Notes: generated by a model not told the origin, from the letters alone. A stretch of 64,000 bases of DNA from an uncultured Candidatus Saccharibacteria bacterium (GCA_947306745.1 CAMZHH010000001.1:65000-128999), one strand, 5' to 3'; positions 1 to 10,422 are shown, counted from the stretch's first letter. Numbers and translations: made by a program.

Positions 1-742
1 TCAACTTTCGATAATCAGGGAAGCTCGCATCAATCAGTTTAGAAGTAATCTCTACTTCACCCATTCTAAATCGAATTTGCACATCCGTAATTAGCACCTC
101 AATCTCATCCATACTGTCATTAATTGAGCGAATTACTTCCTGAAGAGCATTCGTTGGCACGATTACTTTAATATCACTAGTAACCTTATCCACAAACTTC
201 TTATCCGCCAAACGATAGCCATCTGTAGCGGCAATATATAGCGAATCTTCAAAAGTATTGAAATAAACGCCAGTTAGGGCAGGACGAGTTGTGTCATTGC
301 TAGCCGCAATAATCACCTCATTAACGGACTCTTTGAAAATATCTACTGAAATCTTGAAGGTAGCTGCCTCTTTTTCATCAATCTTTGGAAGCTCAGGGAA
401 GTCATCCGCCAAGATACCATTAATGGTTGATTTATACTTTCCGGCAGAGATTGTTAATTTATCTTCCTTAGCTATTAAATTAACTTCTTCTTTTGGTAAA
501 TTTGAAACAAATTCCGATAATAACTTGGCCGGTACGGTAATAGTGCCATTTTTCTTTGTCTTAGCATTTACGTATACCACTGTAGCTAAATTTAAATCGG
601 TTGCCGTTAAGGTAAGCTGATTTTCTTCTGCTCTTAAAAGTACATTACTTAAGATTGGCAACCCTGCCTTGGTGCTAGCTGCTACTCTACTCACTATATT
701 AAGAGCTTTAGCTAGGCGATCTTGTAAAACTTCTATCTCCAT
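1..742 (-). CDS. dnaN: DNA polymerase III beta sliding clamp, C-terminus off window
   Basis: Open minus frame from ATG at 742 (MEIEVLQDRLAKALNIVSRVAAS...) to the window edge; position next to dnaA. Confidence 0.88.
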   Translation of the reverse strand, partial: MEIEVLQDRLAKALNIVSRVAASTKAGLPILSNVLLRAEENQLTLTATDLNLATVVYVNAKTKKNGTITVPAKLLSEFVSNLPKEEVNLIAKEDKLTISAGKYKSTINGILADDFPELPKIDEKEAATFKISVDIFKESVNEVIIAASNDTTRPALTGVYFNTFEDSLYIAATDGYRLADKKFVDKVTSDIKVIVPTNALQEVIRSINDSMDEIEVLITDVQIRFRMGEVEITSKLIDASFPDYRKL

Positions 743-1033
743 ATTTTCCTCCTTTAGAAGTTTATTTTTTCTTCCTTATTATTAAAAGTAATAGTAGTAT
801 TAGTAGTTCTATGTGTAAAAGGTGTAAAACTTAGACTTAACAGAGGTAAATAACTGCTAAATGGTGTGTGAAAGTTGTGATAAAAAATGGCGAAAACTTG
901 TTTAAAATCCACCTTCGCCTGCGTAAAACTACAATTTTTAATAAAACTTTCCACATTTTTATTTTTTTGCACAATTAGTTTCCACGTTTTTTGCGCAGAC
1001 TTCTGCACGGAGTTTTGCACGATTTTTCCACTT
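743..1033. promoter_or_regulatory. dnaA-dnaN intergenic region with repeated TTTTGCACRATT..TTTCCAC motifs; candidate DnaA-binding region
   Basis: AT-rich; two copies of TTTTGCAC(A/G)ATT..TTTCCAC at 965-986 and 1013-1032, plus CTTTCCACA at 947-955. Confidence 0.45.
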
Positions 1034-2413
1034 TTAGTCAGCATTAATCTTTCCTCTCAAATCCGTAATCTGTTGACGTAGGTTAAAATCTGTCTTTAAG
1101 GCGGTTTCTATCACCTTAATACCATGCATAATAGTGGTGTGATCTTTCGAGAATTCTTGACCGATTCTTACAGTACTAAGATTTAGCTGATCCTTTAAGA
1201 GGAACATTGCAATCTGGCGCGCATTCTTAATATTTTTTACACGACTAGTGCCATACAAATCTTTACTAGTGAGATCATAATATTTCGCAACTTTCTCTAC
1301 AACTTGCTTTGGAGAAATCGAGCGACGCTTAACTTCCTCTTGCGGCGGCACAATCATTCCCTCATCAATTAAGTCATCTGGGGAAATTCCTCGTAAATCC
1401 GATAGTGCTAACACTTGGTTCAATTTACCCTCAAGGTCACGAATATTATTACGGAAATTATCTGCCAAAAATTCTACAGTCTTATCGCCGATAGTTTTAC
1501 CCAACATTTCCGCCTTAGTCTTGAGAATTGCACAGCGTGTCTCGAAGTCTGGCATTTGGATATCTATTGGCACCCCCATCATTAAACGGGATGCTAAGCG
1601 CTCATCTACGGTAGCAATCTGAGTAGGGAGGCGATCAGAGCTTACAATAATCTGCTTATTGTGCTGATGTAATTCATTGAAGGTATGAAAGAATTCATCC
1701 TGAGATTTCTCCTTACCAACAATAAATTGAAAGTCATCCACGATTAAAACATCAACTTTGCGGTATTTATCTGTAAAACCATCTAGCTTTTTACGCATTG
1801 CCTCTACGAAGTCATGATAGAACTGCTCAATTGTAACATAGAGTACTTTCATGTCTGGATTACGCTCAAGTAATTCATTACCAATTGCTTGAATTAAGTG
1901 TGTTTTACCTAAGCCAGGACCACCATATATAAAATATGGATTATAACGTTCGCCTGGATGCTCAATAATTGCATGAGCAGCGCTCACGGCGAGATCGTTA
2001 TTACTACCAACTACATAATTATCTAAGCGGTAGCGTGGATTTAAGCCAGTACTATCATTAGAAAGGGTAGGTTTAGTGAAAGTAGCAGTAGTGGTAGCAG
2101 TCGGGCGATAAATAACCGAAGAAGAGATATTAACAGCTGGAATTTCGCGAGCGCCACGGGTAACTTTAGCTTCACCCTTATTTTCAATCACTTTTAGTTC
2201 TTTGTAATCAAAATGCGCTACCTTTAAGGCGTCCTCGACAGCATTACGGTATTTACCCTCAATCTGGGCTTTCACGAATACGCTTGGCACCGCTACAGTC
2301 AAAACTCCGTTCTCGCTTGAAACGAAATTGAACTTTGTGAAATATGTAGCGAAGGCCATCTCGGAGACATTATTCTTAATCTCATCCAAAACTGTCTGCC
2401 ATTCGTTCGGCAT
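1034..2413 (-). CDS. dnaA: Chromosomal replication initiator DnaA
   Basis: Walker A GGPGLGKTHL, VLIVDDFQF, C-terminal DHTTIMHG signature. Confidence 0.97.
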   Translation of the reverse strand: MPNEWQTVLDEIKNNVSEMAFATYFTKFNFVSSENGVLTVAVPSVFVKAQIEGKYRNAVEDALKVAHFDYKELKVIENKGEAKVTRGAREIPAVNISSSVIYRPTATTTATFTKPTLSNDSTGLNPRYRLDNYVVGSNNDLAVSAAHAIIEHPGERYNPYFIYGGPGLGKTHLIQAIGNELLERNPDMKVLYVTIEQFYHDFVEAMRKKLDGFTDKYRKVDVLIVDDFQFIVGKEKSQDEFFHTFNELHQHNKQIIVSSDRLPTQIATVDERLASRLMMGVPIDIQMPDFETRCAILKTKAEMLGKTIGDKTVEFLADNFRNNIRDLEGKLNQVLALSDLRGISPDDLIDEGMIVPPQEEVKRRSISPKQVVEKVAKYYDLTSKDLYGTSRVKNIKNARQIAMFLLKDQLNLSTVRIGQEFSKDHTTIMHGIKVIETALKTDFNLRQQITDLRGKINAD

Positions 2414-2565
2414 CTCCTTGACCTCCTCTCTATAAGATTAATTATACGACTTTTCCACAGCTTTTTACAGGGTGAAATAATATTTTCTAATATTTATATT
2501 TATTAACAGATGAGATTTTTCCCCAACCATTCATAAAACAGGGGAGCGGGCATGTGGAAAAACCC

Positions 2566-2594
2566 TTGATAAAAGTGGAAAAAATCAGTATAAT
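2566..2594 (+). promoter_or_regulatory. Sigma70-type promoter of rpmH operon
   Basis: TTGATA (2566-2571), 17-bp spacer, TATAAT (2589-2594). Confidence 0.7.
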
Positions 2595-2644
2595 AGACAT
2601 AATTCTTTTAATAAAACAATAATTATAAAGTCAGGAAAAAACTC

Positions 2645-2782
2645 ATGCCAAAGCGTACTTATCAACCACACAAACGTCAGCGCAAAGTTGAACACGGTTT
2701 CCGCAAGCGCAACTCTACCGTTAATGGCCGCAAGGTTCTTGCTCGTCGTCGCATTAAAGGTCGTGCTCGTTTAACCGCTTAG
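2645..2782 (+). CDS. rpmH: 50S ribosomal protein L34
   Basis: Translated from sequence: [45 protein letters not shown]. Confidence 0.97.
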   Translation: MPKRTYQPHKRQRKVEHGFRKRNSTVNGRKVLARRRIKGRARLTA

Positions 2783-2783
2783 T

Positions 2784-3128
2784 TTGATGTTATCGAAGAA
2801 ATATCGTTTTCATTCCAGGGGTGGGGTACGATATACCTACCAAAATGGCAAAACAATCAGGGGATCTAAAATTTCCCTGGTTTTTGCTATCAACGCACGA
2901 AATCATCAACGCTACGCTGTTGTAGTAAGTAAGAAGATTCTTAAATCAGCCGTAGGTCGCAACCGTATTCGCCGTCGCGTCTATGAGGCAATCCGTGCCG
3001 AATTACCGAATATTCAGAAACCTGTCGACTGTATTTTTATTATCTATTCAAAGGATATTCTAGATATTGATTTTAAAGAGTTGCGCCATCTGATTCATAA
3101 TTTACTCTTAGAGGCCAGTATAATATAA
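2784..3128 (+). CDS. rnpA: Ribonuclease P protein component
   Basis: VVSKKILKSAVGRNRIRRRVYEAIR motif; follows rpmH. Confidence 0.92.
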   Translation: MMLSKKYRFHSRGGVRYTYQNGKTIRGSKISLVFAINARNHQRYAVVVSKKILKSAVGRNRIRRRVYEAIRAELPNIQKPVDCIFIIYSKDILDIDFKELRHLIHNLLLEASII

Positions 3129-3148
3129 TATAGAGACAAAGGAGTTAT

Positions 3149-4207
3149 ATGTTTGAACTGATAGATTTTCTGATTGTGCGACCGATCGTAAATATCCTTT
3201 TCGTCATCTATAGCGTTGTAGGTGATTTTGGTCTCGCTATTATTATCTTTACAATTATTGTTAAATTCGCCATGTGGCCACTTATGAAGCGCCAGCTTCA
3301 TCAGACCAAGATTATGCGCGAAATTCAGCCGGAACTTGCTGAAATTAAGAAGAATTGCAAAGGTAATAAGCAGCTTGAATCGATCCAAATGATGGATCTC
3401 TATAAGCGTAAGAATGTGAAGCCTTTCCGTTCAATGCTTTCGATTTTAATTCAATTCCCAATCTTTATTGCGCTTTTTACGGCTATTAATGTTACCGTTC
3501 GTCCACGTGAGGTAGATTATAACGTCGAGCATTCAGCCTACTCATTTGTAGAGCCAATGAATAACATTAAAGAAGTTATCGAACTTCAAAATAATTACTT
3601 TACCGCGAAAGCTGAAGATGAAAATGCAACTTATGATTTTCAGCCAAAACTCTTCGGCGCGATTGATTTAGGCGTATTACCTAACCAGGTTTTTAGTAAC
3701 TTTAATCTCAGTACTGTCTGTGTTTTCCTCTTTGCGATTCTTTCTGCCGTGACACAATATGTGATGTCTCGTCAACAAGATCCTACTCGCCAAGCCGGTA
3801 AAAAACGCCGCACGATGCGCGATTTAATGCGCGAAGCGGCTGATGGTAAAGAAGCTGATCAGAACGAGATTAATGCTATTGCACAATCTCAGATGACTTA
3901 CATGATGCCAATTATGATGCTATTCATTATGATTAATTTGCCTGGCGCTTTAGTCTTCTACTATCTCTTAAATAACGTTATTACTGTATTCTTACAGAAG
4001 ATTATTCTTAACCGCAACTATACCGAGATGGAAGCTGCCGCAGATAAGAAAATCCTCAAAGAGCTCAAAGAAGCTCAAGAGGCTGTCATTGTAAAAGATG
4101 AAACTAAGTCATCCAAAACGACGCATTATTCGTCGGACTCAAAAAATAAAAACGAAAAGGTCCATATCACTCGAATTAAGGCATCGGATAAAAAGAAAAG
4201 GAGATAA
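3149..4207 (+). CDS. yidC: Membrane protein insertase YidC/Oxa1 family
   Basis: FGLAIIIFTIIVKFAMWPLMKRQ, multiple TM segments, operon context. Confidence 0.94.
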   Translation: MFELIDFLIVRPIVNILFVIYSVVGDFGLAIIIFTIIVKFAMWPLMKRQLHQTKIMREIQPELAEIKKNCKGNKQLESIQMMDLYKRKNVKPFRSMLSILIQFPIFIALFTAINVTVRPREVDYNVEHSAYSFVEPMNNIKEVIELQNNYFTAKAEDENATYDFQPKLFGAIDLGVLPNQVFSNFNLSTVCVFLFAILSAVTQYVMSRQQDPTRQAGKKRRTMRDLMREAADGKEADQNEINAIAQSQMTYMMPIMMLFIMINLPGALVFYYLLNNVITVFLQKIILNRNYTEMEAAADKKILKELKEAQEAVIVKDETKSSKTTHYSSDSKNKNEKVHITRIKASDKKKRR

Positions 4208-4210
4208 TAT

Positions 4211-4672
4211 ATGAACACCGATGAATCAATTCGTTTTGCGACGAAGTACCTAGAGGATTTACTATCCTTCTTCGGTATTAATGTGGCGGTTTACTCGACA
4301 ATTGAAGATGATGTAATTCAGCTTTCTATCCCATCTACTAGCATGAATTCGCTCTTGATTGGCAAGAATGCTAACAACTTACGCGCCCTTCAGCATGTGC
4401 TTATGATGACTTTGATTGCTCGCAATGCTGAAGTTACCCGCGTAAATATTGATATTGCTGACTATAAGCGTCAACGCGCTGATAAGATTGAGCATCAAGC
4501 AGAGAAGTGGATTGATGAGGTTCGCCGCACTGGTCGCGAGAAGATTCTTGATCTTAACGCTGCTGATCGCCGCGTTGTCCATCGTTATGCTGGAGATTAT
4601 TCAGACATTGAGACATTTAGCACCGGTGAAGGTCGCGAACGTCGCCTCCATATCGCGAAGAAAGCGCTTTAA
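4211..4672 (+). CDS. jag: Jag/KhpB-family RNA-binding protein (KH-R3H)
   Basis: IGKNANNLRALQHV (KH), ADRRVVHRY (R3H); follows yidC. Confidence 0.88.
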   Translation: MNTDESIRFATKYLEDLLSFFGINVAVYSTIEDDVIQLSIPSTSMNSLLIGKNANNLRALQHVLMMTLIARNAEVTRVNIDIADYKRQRADKIEHQAEKWIDEVRRTGREKILDLNAADRRVVHRYAGDYSDIETFSTGEGRERRLHIAKKAL

Positions 4673-4684
4673 TTAATCAACTAA

Positions 4685-4708
4685 CCCGCCTTCACTGGCG
4701 GGCTTTTT
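4685..4708 (+). terminator. Rho-independent terminator after jag
   Basis: CCCGCC-ttcact-GGCGGG followed by CTTTTT. Confidence 0.8.
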
Positions 4709-5050
4709 GACGGCCAAAAATATGAGGAAAAAGGCAGTATAGTTTCCCACAGTTTTCCACGCATTTTTGGACAAAAATATAAAATCAACTACGAATTTAC
4801 AGATAGATATAATAATTTCACGTTTTGTCAATTATTACAAATCAACGTGCTTGTGGATAACTCTGAGTAAAATGTGGGGAACTTTTTAGACGATTTAATT
4901 GAGGCAATTAGTAAGAGTAGGATATTAGTAAATAGACTATTTATCGCCTCATATAGGAGCCTCTATAGGGTATATCTGTAGTGATCAATGGCTAGCTTAT
5001 TAATTGGCTAATTAGCGGAGTGCTACTTCTTCAAGCTATATATAGCCGCC
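4709..5050. other. Candidate oriC/DnaA-box-containing AT-rich intergenic region
   Basis: Perfect DnaA box TTATCCACA on minus strand (4852-4860), TTTTCCACG (4753-4761), TTTCCCACA (4743-4751), long AT-rich noncoding stretch. Confidence 0.45.
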
Positions 5051-5098
5051 CAACAAAAAGAGCCCCGTTTTGGGGCTCTAGTTTGCGTTTTAAGGCGA

Positions 5099-6868
5099 TC
5101 AATGAGGGCCGTTGCCTACAATTACGATGAAGTCAGCTTCGTAGCTCTTAAGCGCTTCTGGAATGTCTGTAATTAAGTCGACATTATAGAGCGTATGGAG
5201 GGATTCTGCCGTCTTATTCATCTTGAGGTTCTTCTGATAGATCTTTACGCCATCAAAACCACCTAGACCACTTGGGGCGTTACCGGTAGATGATACAATA
5301 TATCCTTTACCTTCCAAGGTAGTCTTTTCTTTATTAGCAATACCAGATGCGGCCGTACCATTTAAGACCACAACTTGTGCCTCTTCACCTACGAAGTCGC
5401 CGCCGGTCATTACACCGTTAATGTATTTCTTAATAGCGGAGTAGTCATAAGTGCCAGCGCGTGGAAGAACGTAAGAAATACCATTTACCATACCTGTCGT
5501 AATGAGATTAGCCTTTTGGAGAGAAATCGTCTGTAGGCTAGCTACATCTAATGACGTGGCAAGCTTAATTAAGGTTTTTATTTCGGTATCTTTGAAATTC
5601 GTGCGGATATTGTCACCTAGAGCATTCTTGATACTTAGGGCCGTCATGAGGTCGATTTTCTTTTCCTTTGCTTTACGCCCAGTCGCTTCAAGGATGCGCT
5701 GCTGGAAATACTCACGGCTGAAGTTTCCGCCACTTGCGCCATAGCCACCATGCGAGTTGCGCGAGCGGGCTACCTCAAGCGCCTGATATCCTTCTAGATG
5801 GTATTTAGTGCCAGTAGAGTAAGCGAAATAAGTCTTCGAGCCACTCTTCTCGGATAAGCCGCGTTTATCGCTTACTTCGATATGGGTTGTATCATCGCCG
5901 CAGTTATCGGTCTTGTAGTAGAAACAAACATCGATGCCATCAAGGGCGTTTACAACATCAATCAAAGCTTTCCAGTTAACGTGCACGCGATAATGAACTT
6001 GAAGGCCGGTAGTCTTTTCGAAGGCTTCGGCGAGCTTTTGCCCAGCAGAATCTTCTTTAGCTTTACGAAGTTCTTCTGTTTTATTCTTTGAATTTAGATA
6101 ACCGAGATATTCACACCAGTAAACTTCATTCATCTTAGCCGTACCAGTACAACCACGTTCCATCTTTAGGTCGCGCGGCATACTGATTGCCTTCATGTCG
6201 CCAGTATCTTGGTTAATACTAATAATCATCATGGCATCGGTTAACCAACCACCATCGTAGTTTGGATTATCCATCTGGTAACCTTCCGTACCGAATACTA
6301 AGATATTTGTACGACCATTTTGATCTTTTTGAAGCGGAGTATCAGGGTCTGCTAACAATACATTAATAATATTGCCACCGTCGGTAACTGTAGCAACGAA
6401 ATCATTCAAATAGAAATATAGAGCAACAACACCGGCAACGATGAGTAAGATAAAGACTAAAAGAATCTTCTTCCAGAGTTTTCCTTTTTTCTTTTCCTTC
6501 TTTTCTTTCTTCACTTTTTTCTTATCCCAACCCTTTGCTTTTTCGGATTTAGGTACCTCAACCAAATCGGTTGGATCTACATCCTTTACCTCGGATAAAA
6601 ATTCCTTTACCGATTCACGATCTTTGTCGTTTTCGGTTGTACTTTTATGATCTAATTCTTCATTTTCAGCAATTAAAGCTTTGAGATCCTTTTTATTGTC
6701 AGGAATACCCACTACACGTCTGGTAGTGCTTCTATTGCTCGCAGTTTTTTGGACGCTCACTGGAACCTTCTTCACGGTGCGACGCCTAGCTGCCGTACTC
6801 GCAGTTGTTCTCCGTCCACCCTGAGTTGAAGTCCTCCGCTGAAGTCCATCAATAGACTTATTACTCAT
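5099..6868 (-). CDS. LytR-CpsA-Psr (LCP) family cell-wall glycopolymer ligase with LytR_C domain
   Basis: TDAMMIISINQDTGDMKAISMPRDLK, LEGYQALEVARSRN; C-terminal VVVLNGTAASGIA; single TM after a basic cytosolic tail. Confidence 0.88.
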   Translation of the reverse strand: MSNKSIDGLQRRTSTQGGRRTTASTAARRRTVKKVPVSVQKTASNRSTTRRVVGIPDNKKDLKALIAENEELDHKSTTENDKDRESVKEFLSEVKDVDPTDLVEVPKSEKAKGWDKKKVKKEKKEKKKGKLWKKILLVFILLIVAGVVALYFYLNDFVATVTDGGNIINVLLADPDTPLQKDQNGRTNILVFGTEGYQMDNPNYDGGWLTDAMMIISINQDTGDMKAISMPRDLKMERGCTGTAKMNEVYWCEYLGYLNSKNKTEELRKAKEDSAGQKLAEAFEKTTGLQVHYRVHVNWKALIDVVNALDGIDVCFYYKTDNCGDDTTHIEVSDKRGLSEKSGSKTYFAYSTGTKYHLEGYQALEVARSRNSHGGYGASGGNFSREYFQQRILEATGRKAKEKKIDLMTALSIKNALGDNIRTNFKDTEIKTLIKLATSLDVASLQTISLQKANLITTGMVNGISYVLPRAGTYDYSAIKKYINGVMTGGDFVGEEAQVVVLNGTAASGIANKEKTTLEGKGYIVSSTGNAPSGLGGFDGVKIYQKNLKMNKTAESLHTLYNVDLITDIPEALKSYEADFIVIVGNGPH

Positions 6869-6907
6869 TACCTAATTTTAACATATCTTATATGATAAAA
6901 TATTAAT

Positions 6908-7924
6908 ATGAAAAAAATCTTAGCAACCGGCGGTACGGGTTATATCGGCTCCCATACTGTTGTTGAATTAATTCAAGCCGGTTACGAAGTAGAAATTATC
7001 GATAACCTCTTCAATAGTAAAGCGACGGTTATTGATAAGATTGAGAAAATTACTGGTGTACGTCCGAAATTTTATGAAGCCGATTTGTTAGATGAAGAAA
7101 AGTTAGATCAAATTTTCGCTGAAGCAAAATATGACGCCGTACTACACTTTGCTGGTCTAAAAGCCGTAGGTGAATCCGTCGAGAAGCCACTTGATTATTA
7201 CCGCAATAACATCATGAGCACGGTTAATCTATTAGAGGCAATGAAGAAATACGGTACGCATGAATTTATCTTCTCGTCTTCTGCGACTGTTTACGGTGAG
7301 CAAGAGCAGCCAGAATGTGTTGAGACTATGGAGACTGGCCGCAGTATCACGAACCCATATGGCCGCACGAAATACTTTATTGAAGAAATTATTAAAGATT
7401 ACGCTATTGCGGATAAAGATTTTAAAGCTATTACTTTGCGCTACTTTAACCCAATCGGCGCCCATAGCTCTGGTTTAATTGGTGAAGACCCAAATGGTAT
7501 TCCAAATAATCTAATGCCAATCATTATGCGCGTGTCTGATGGTCGAATTCCAGAACTACAAGTATTTGGCGACGATTATCCGACTGCTGATGGTACCTGC
7601 CGCCGCGATTATATTCATGTTGTAGATCTCGCAAAAGGTCACGTTGCTGCTCTTGAGCATATGAAAAATGGTGTTCAGATTTTTAATCTTGGTACTGGTC
7701 AGCCAACATCTGTTAAGGAAATGATTAAAGCTTTTAATGAAGCTAGCGGCAAAGAATTACCATATAAGATTGTTGGTCGCCGTGCTGGTGATTTAGCTGA
7801 AATGTGGGCCAATGCCGATAAAGCTAATGAAGTACTTGGTTGGAAGACGGAATTAACAATTGCCGACGCGATGCGCGATACTATTAATTACCTAAATCAT
7901 GAGAAGGAAGAACATGGCGAGTAA
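6908..7924 (+). CDS. galE: UDP-glucose 4-epimerase
   Basis: GGTGYIGSHTVVEL, SSSATVYG, NPYGRTKYFIE, CRRDYIHVVDLA. Confidence 0.95.
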   Translation: MKKILATGGTGYIGSHTVVELIQAGYEVEIIDNLFNSKATVIDKIEKITGVRPKFYEADLLDEEKLDQIFAEAKYDAVLHFAGLKAVGESVEKPLDYYRNNIMSTVNLLEAMKKYGTHEFIFSSSATVYGEQEQPECVETMETGRSITNPYGRTKYFIEEIIKDYAIADKDFKAITLRYFNPIGAHSSGLIGEDPNGIPNNLMPIIMRVSDGRIPELQVFGDDYPTADGTCRRDYIHVVDLAKGHVAALEHMKNGVQIFNLGTGQPTSVKEMIKAFNEASGKELPYKIVGRRAGDLAEMWANADKANEVLGWKTELTIADAMRDTINYLNHEKEEHGE

Positions 7925-8492
7925 AAGCGAGTCTAAAAGCGAATTTACTTTCAAAAACTTTTTTAAATACTGGTTTAATCACTGGCTACTAGTAGTTATA
8001 TTAATGGTAATTGGTGCAGTTGGCGGTATTTATTACACGAGTACTCGTCCACTCACTTATACGGCGACGTCTAGGATTCTTGTTTATAATCCAAACATGG
8101 AGCAGGGTTCTTCCGCTTCACCGTATGCGCAAATTAAGGACCTATTAATTAATGAAAAGCTAGTTGGTGAAATTGATGAGAACATCGACCTGTCATCTAT
8201 TAGTGTAGAAGAAAATGGTCGCGGTATTTTCGAAATATCTGTTTCGGGCTTAGATGGCGCCAAGGCTCAAGAGCAAGCAATCCTACTTGCCGAGAATGCC
8301 GACGATTTGATTCGTGGCACATACAGTGATGGCGAAGATTATGAGGTTACAATTCTTCAAACCGCTCACGAGGCTGTACCGAGCACAACTACAACTAAGA
8401 ATATCTTTATGACTATTATTGCTGTAATTGCTATGGCGATTATTGCAACTATCGTAATCTTTATTAAGTTCGATTTTTCGACGGAGAAATAA
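7914..8492 (+). CDS. Wzz/YveK-like polysaccharide chain-length determinant protein (no kinase domain)
   Basis: Two TMs flanking an extracytoplasmic domain; YTATSRILVYNP; start reassigned to MASKSES. Confidence 0.75.
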   Translation: MASKSESKSEFTFKNFFKYWFNHWLLVVILMVIGAVGGIYYTSTRPLTYTATSRILVYNPNMEQGSSASPYAQIKDLLINEKLVGEIDENIDLSSISVEENGRGIFEISVSGLDGAKAQEQAILLAENADDLIRGTYSDGEDYEVTILQTAHEAVPSTTTTKNIFMTIIAVIAMAIIATIVIFIKFDFSTEK

Positions 8493-9490
8493 TGTCACAA
8501 AAAATTCTCTCTATTTCAGTAGCGGCTTATAACTTGGGGGAAATGATTGATGACAATCTAAAGTCATTCTGCGACAAGCGCTTTATTGATGATATTGAAG
8601 TTTTGGTCATTAATGACGGCTCAACGGACGATACGGCTGAGCGTGCGCAAAAATACGCAAAGAAATATCCAAAATCAATTAAAGTTATTACGCAGAAGAA
8701 TGCTGGGCCTGGCGCCACAGTAAATACCGGCATTAAGAATGCTACCGGTAAGTATTTCCGCACCGTCGATGGTGATGACTGGGTTAATAATGACGATATG
8801 GCCACCCTCGTTAAAAATCTCAAAGAAGTCGATGTTGATGTAGTATTTACGAATTACACACCATATCATCAAGGCCAGAAAGCTTATAAAGATACAGTTG
8901 CGATTAAAAATATGCCGGTCGGTGAAGTTTTTGATTTTGCAGATTATGTTTACGAATATAATCCGCCGCTTCGCATGCATCATACGATTTTCCGTACGGA
9001 AATCATGAAGAAACATGTCAAAGTAGATAATGGTTTTTATACCGATGCGGAATATATGTTCTACCCAACGCCGTATCTAAAAACTGCCGTCTTCTTTGAT
9101 TTGAATATCTATCAATATCGTGTCGGTTTGCCAGGGCAGAGTACTAGCCCGGAAAAACTTCGCACCAATCTATCTCGTCATCGTCACATTCTTGATCGTT
9201 TGCTTAGCTTTTATAATAAGGAAATCAAGAAACTTTCACCAAACGTCGCGAATTATTTATCGCTTCAGGTTTCTGGCTTTGTAATTAATCACCTCGATAA
9301 TCAGTTGCTTGCGCATAATAAAACTATGGTCGAAGATGTGAAGGCGCTATATAAAGAAATCGAAGAGAAGTATCCGATTCTTTATGAAACATTAAAGAAG
9401 GATCGCAAATCTCGTTTAGTACTAAAGAGCAATTATCTCTTAGTAAAACCACTTTCATTCTATCTACGAGAACGATATAAGCATATTTAA
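8492..9490 (+). CDS. Glycosyltransferase family 2
   Basis: ISVAAYNLGEMIDDNL, VLVINDGSTDDTAE, FRTVDGDDWV. Confidence 0.9.
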   Translation: MSQKILSISVAAYNLGEMIDDNLKSFCDKRFIDDIEVLVINDGSTDDTAERAQKYAKKYPKSIKVITQKNAGPGATVNTGIKNATGKYFRTVDGDDWVNNDDMATLVKNLKEVDVDVVFTNYTPYHQGQKAYKDTVAIKNMPVGEVFDFADYVYEYNPPLRMHHTIFRTEIMKKHVKVDNGFYTDAEYMFYPTPYLKTAVFFDLNIYQYRVGLPGQSTSPEKLRTNLSRHRHILDRLLSFYNKEIKKLSPNVANYLSLQVSGFVINHLDNQLLAHNKTMVEDVKALYKEIEEKYPILYETLKKDRKSRLVLKSNYLLVKPLSFYLRERYKHI

Positions 9491-9519
9491 AAATACCCCC
9501 GTGTAGGGGGTATTTTTTA
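9489..9519. terminator. Bidirectional terminator between convergent genes
   Basis: AAAAATACCCCC-gtgta-GGGGGTATTTTTT. Confidence 0.8.
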
Positions 9520-10422
9520 TTCCATTTCAATTTTTGGCTTAAAGAAATGTCCTTTAATATAGCCTTTAGTTAACGTACGGATGCGTTTCCATTTATGATC
9601 AGGTGAGCGCTTAAGAATGTTTAGGATAAATGAAAAATAGAATACGCGATATTTAATCCTATCTTTCTTTGCGCCATGCAAGCGCACGACATAAGCGCGG
9701 TTGCGATAATCGTAATAACAACGATCAATGCGCTCAGCAGGACAATCGACGATATCAGATTTTGAGTTAGACGCCATTTTATGCGTCATGACTGAACTTG
9801 GTACCAGGTATGACTGTGCTTTTTTATGTAAACGTAATGAATATTCCCAGTCGTCGCCATAAATAAAGAATTCTTTAATTGGTAATCCAACTTCTTTTAC
9901 ATACTTAACGTTCGCAAAGAATGAGACAAAAGTAGAGGATTCAATTGGGATTAGATCTTCTTTAAATAAATCATACTTATCATGCCAACCGGTTTCATCT
10001 AGCTTCGGTATATTCATCGAGCAGAGACTTCCGTCAGTCCATTTTACTAGGCCAGCCAAGAAAGAGAAGTCGTCTTTAAGATATGCGGCTTTGTCGACAA
10101 GAATTTTAAGAGCATCCTTATCTTCTGCAATTGAATCATCATCCATGAGCCAGATATAGTCGTAATTATGTTTCAATGCCTCGCGTACGCCATAATTAAA
10201 GCCGCCAGCACCTCCGAGGTTTTCGCCTGTATTGAAATAGAAGACCTTTTTATTATCAATTAATTTCTTGATATAGTCTGCCGTACCATCAGTGCTAGCA
10301 TTATCGATGATTAAAATCTCTTGGTTGTCGTAACTTTGCTTTAATAGTGATTCGATGCATTCTTTAAGCATCTTTTTGCGGTTGAAAGTGACTACAATCG
10401 TTCCAACACGTTTCGACTTCAT
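9517..10422 (-). CDS. Glycosyltransferase family 2 (galactofuranosyltransferase GlfT2/rhamnosyl-type)
   Basis: VGTIVVTFNRKKMLKECIESLL, LIIDNASTDGTADYI, YIWLMDDDS. Confidence 0.85.
   Translation of the reverse strand: MKSKRVGTIVVTFNRKKMLKECIESLLKQSYDNQEILIIDNASTDGTADYIKKLIDNKKVFYFNTGENLGGAGGFNYGVREALKHNYDYIWLMDDDSIAEDKDALKILVDKAAYLKDDFSFLAGLVKWTDGSLCSMNIPKLDETGWHDKYDLFKEDLIPIESSTFVSFFANVKYVKEVGLPIKEFFIYGDDWEYSLRLHKKAQSYLVPSSVMTHKMASNSKSDIVDCPAERIDRCYYDYRNRAYVVRLHGAKKDRIKYRVFYFSFILNILKRSPDHKWKRIRTLTKGYIKGHFFKPKIEME

Noticed and set aside
754-1081. Small overlapping ORFs (96 aa minus, 64 aa plus) between dnaA and dnaN
   Set aside because: Low-complexity AT-rich noncoding translations in both strands; better explained as regulatory spacer.
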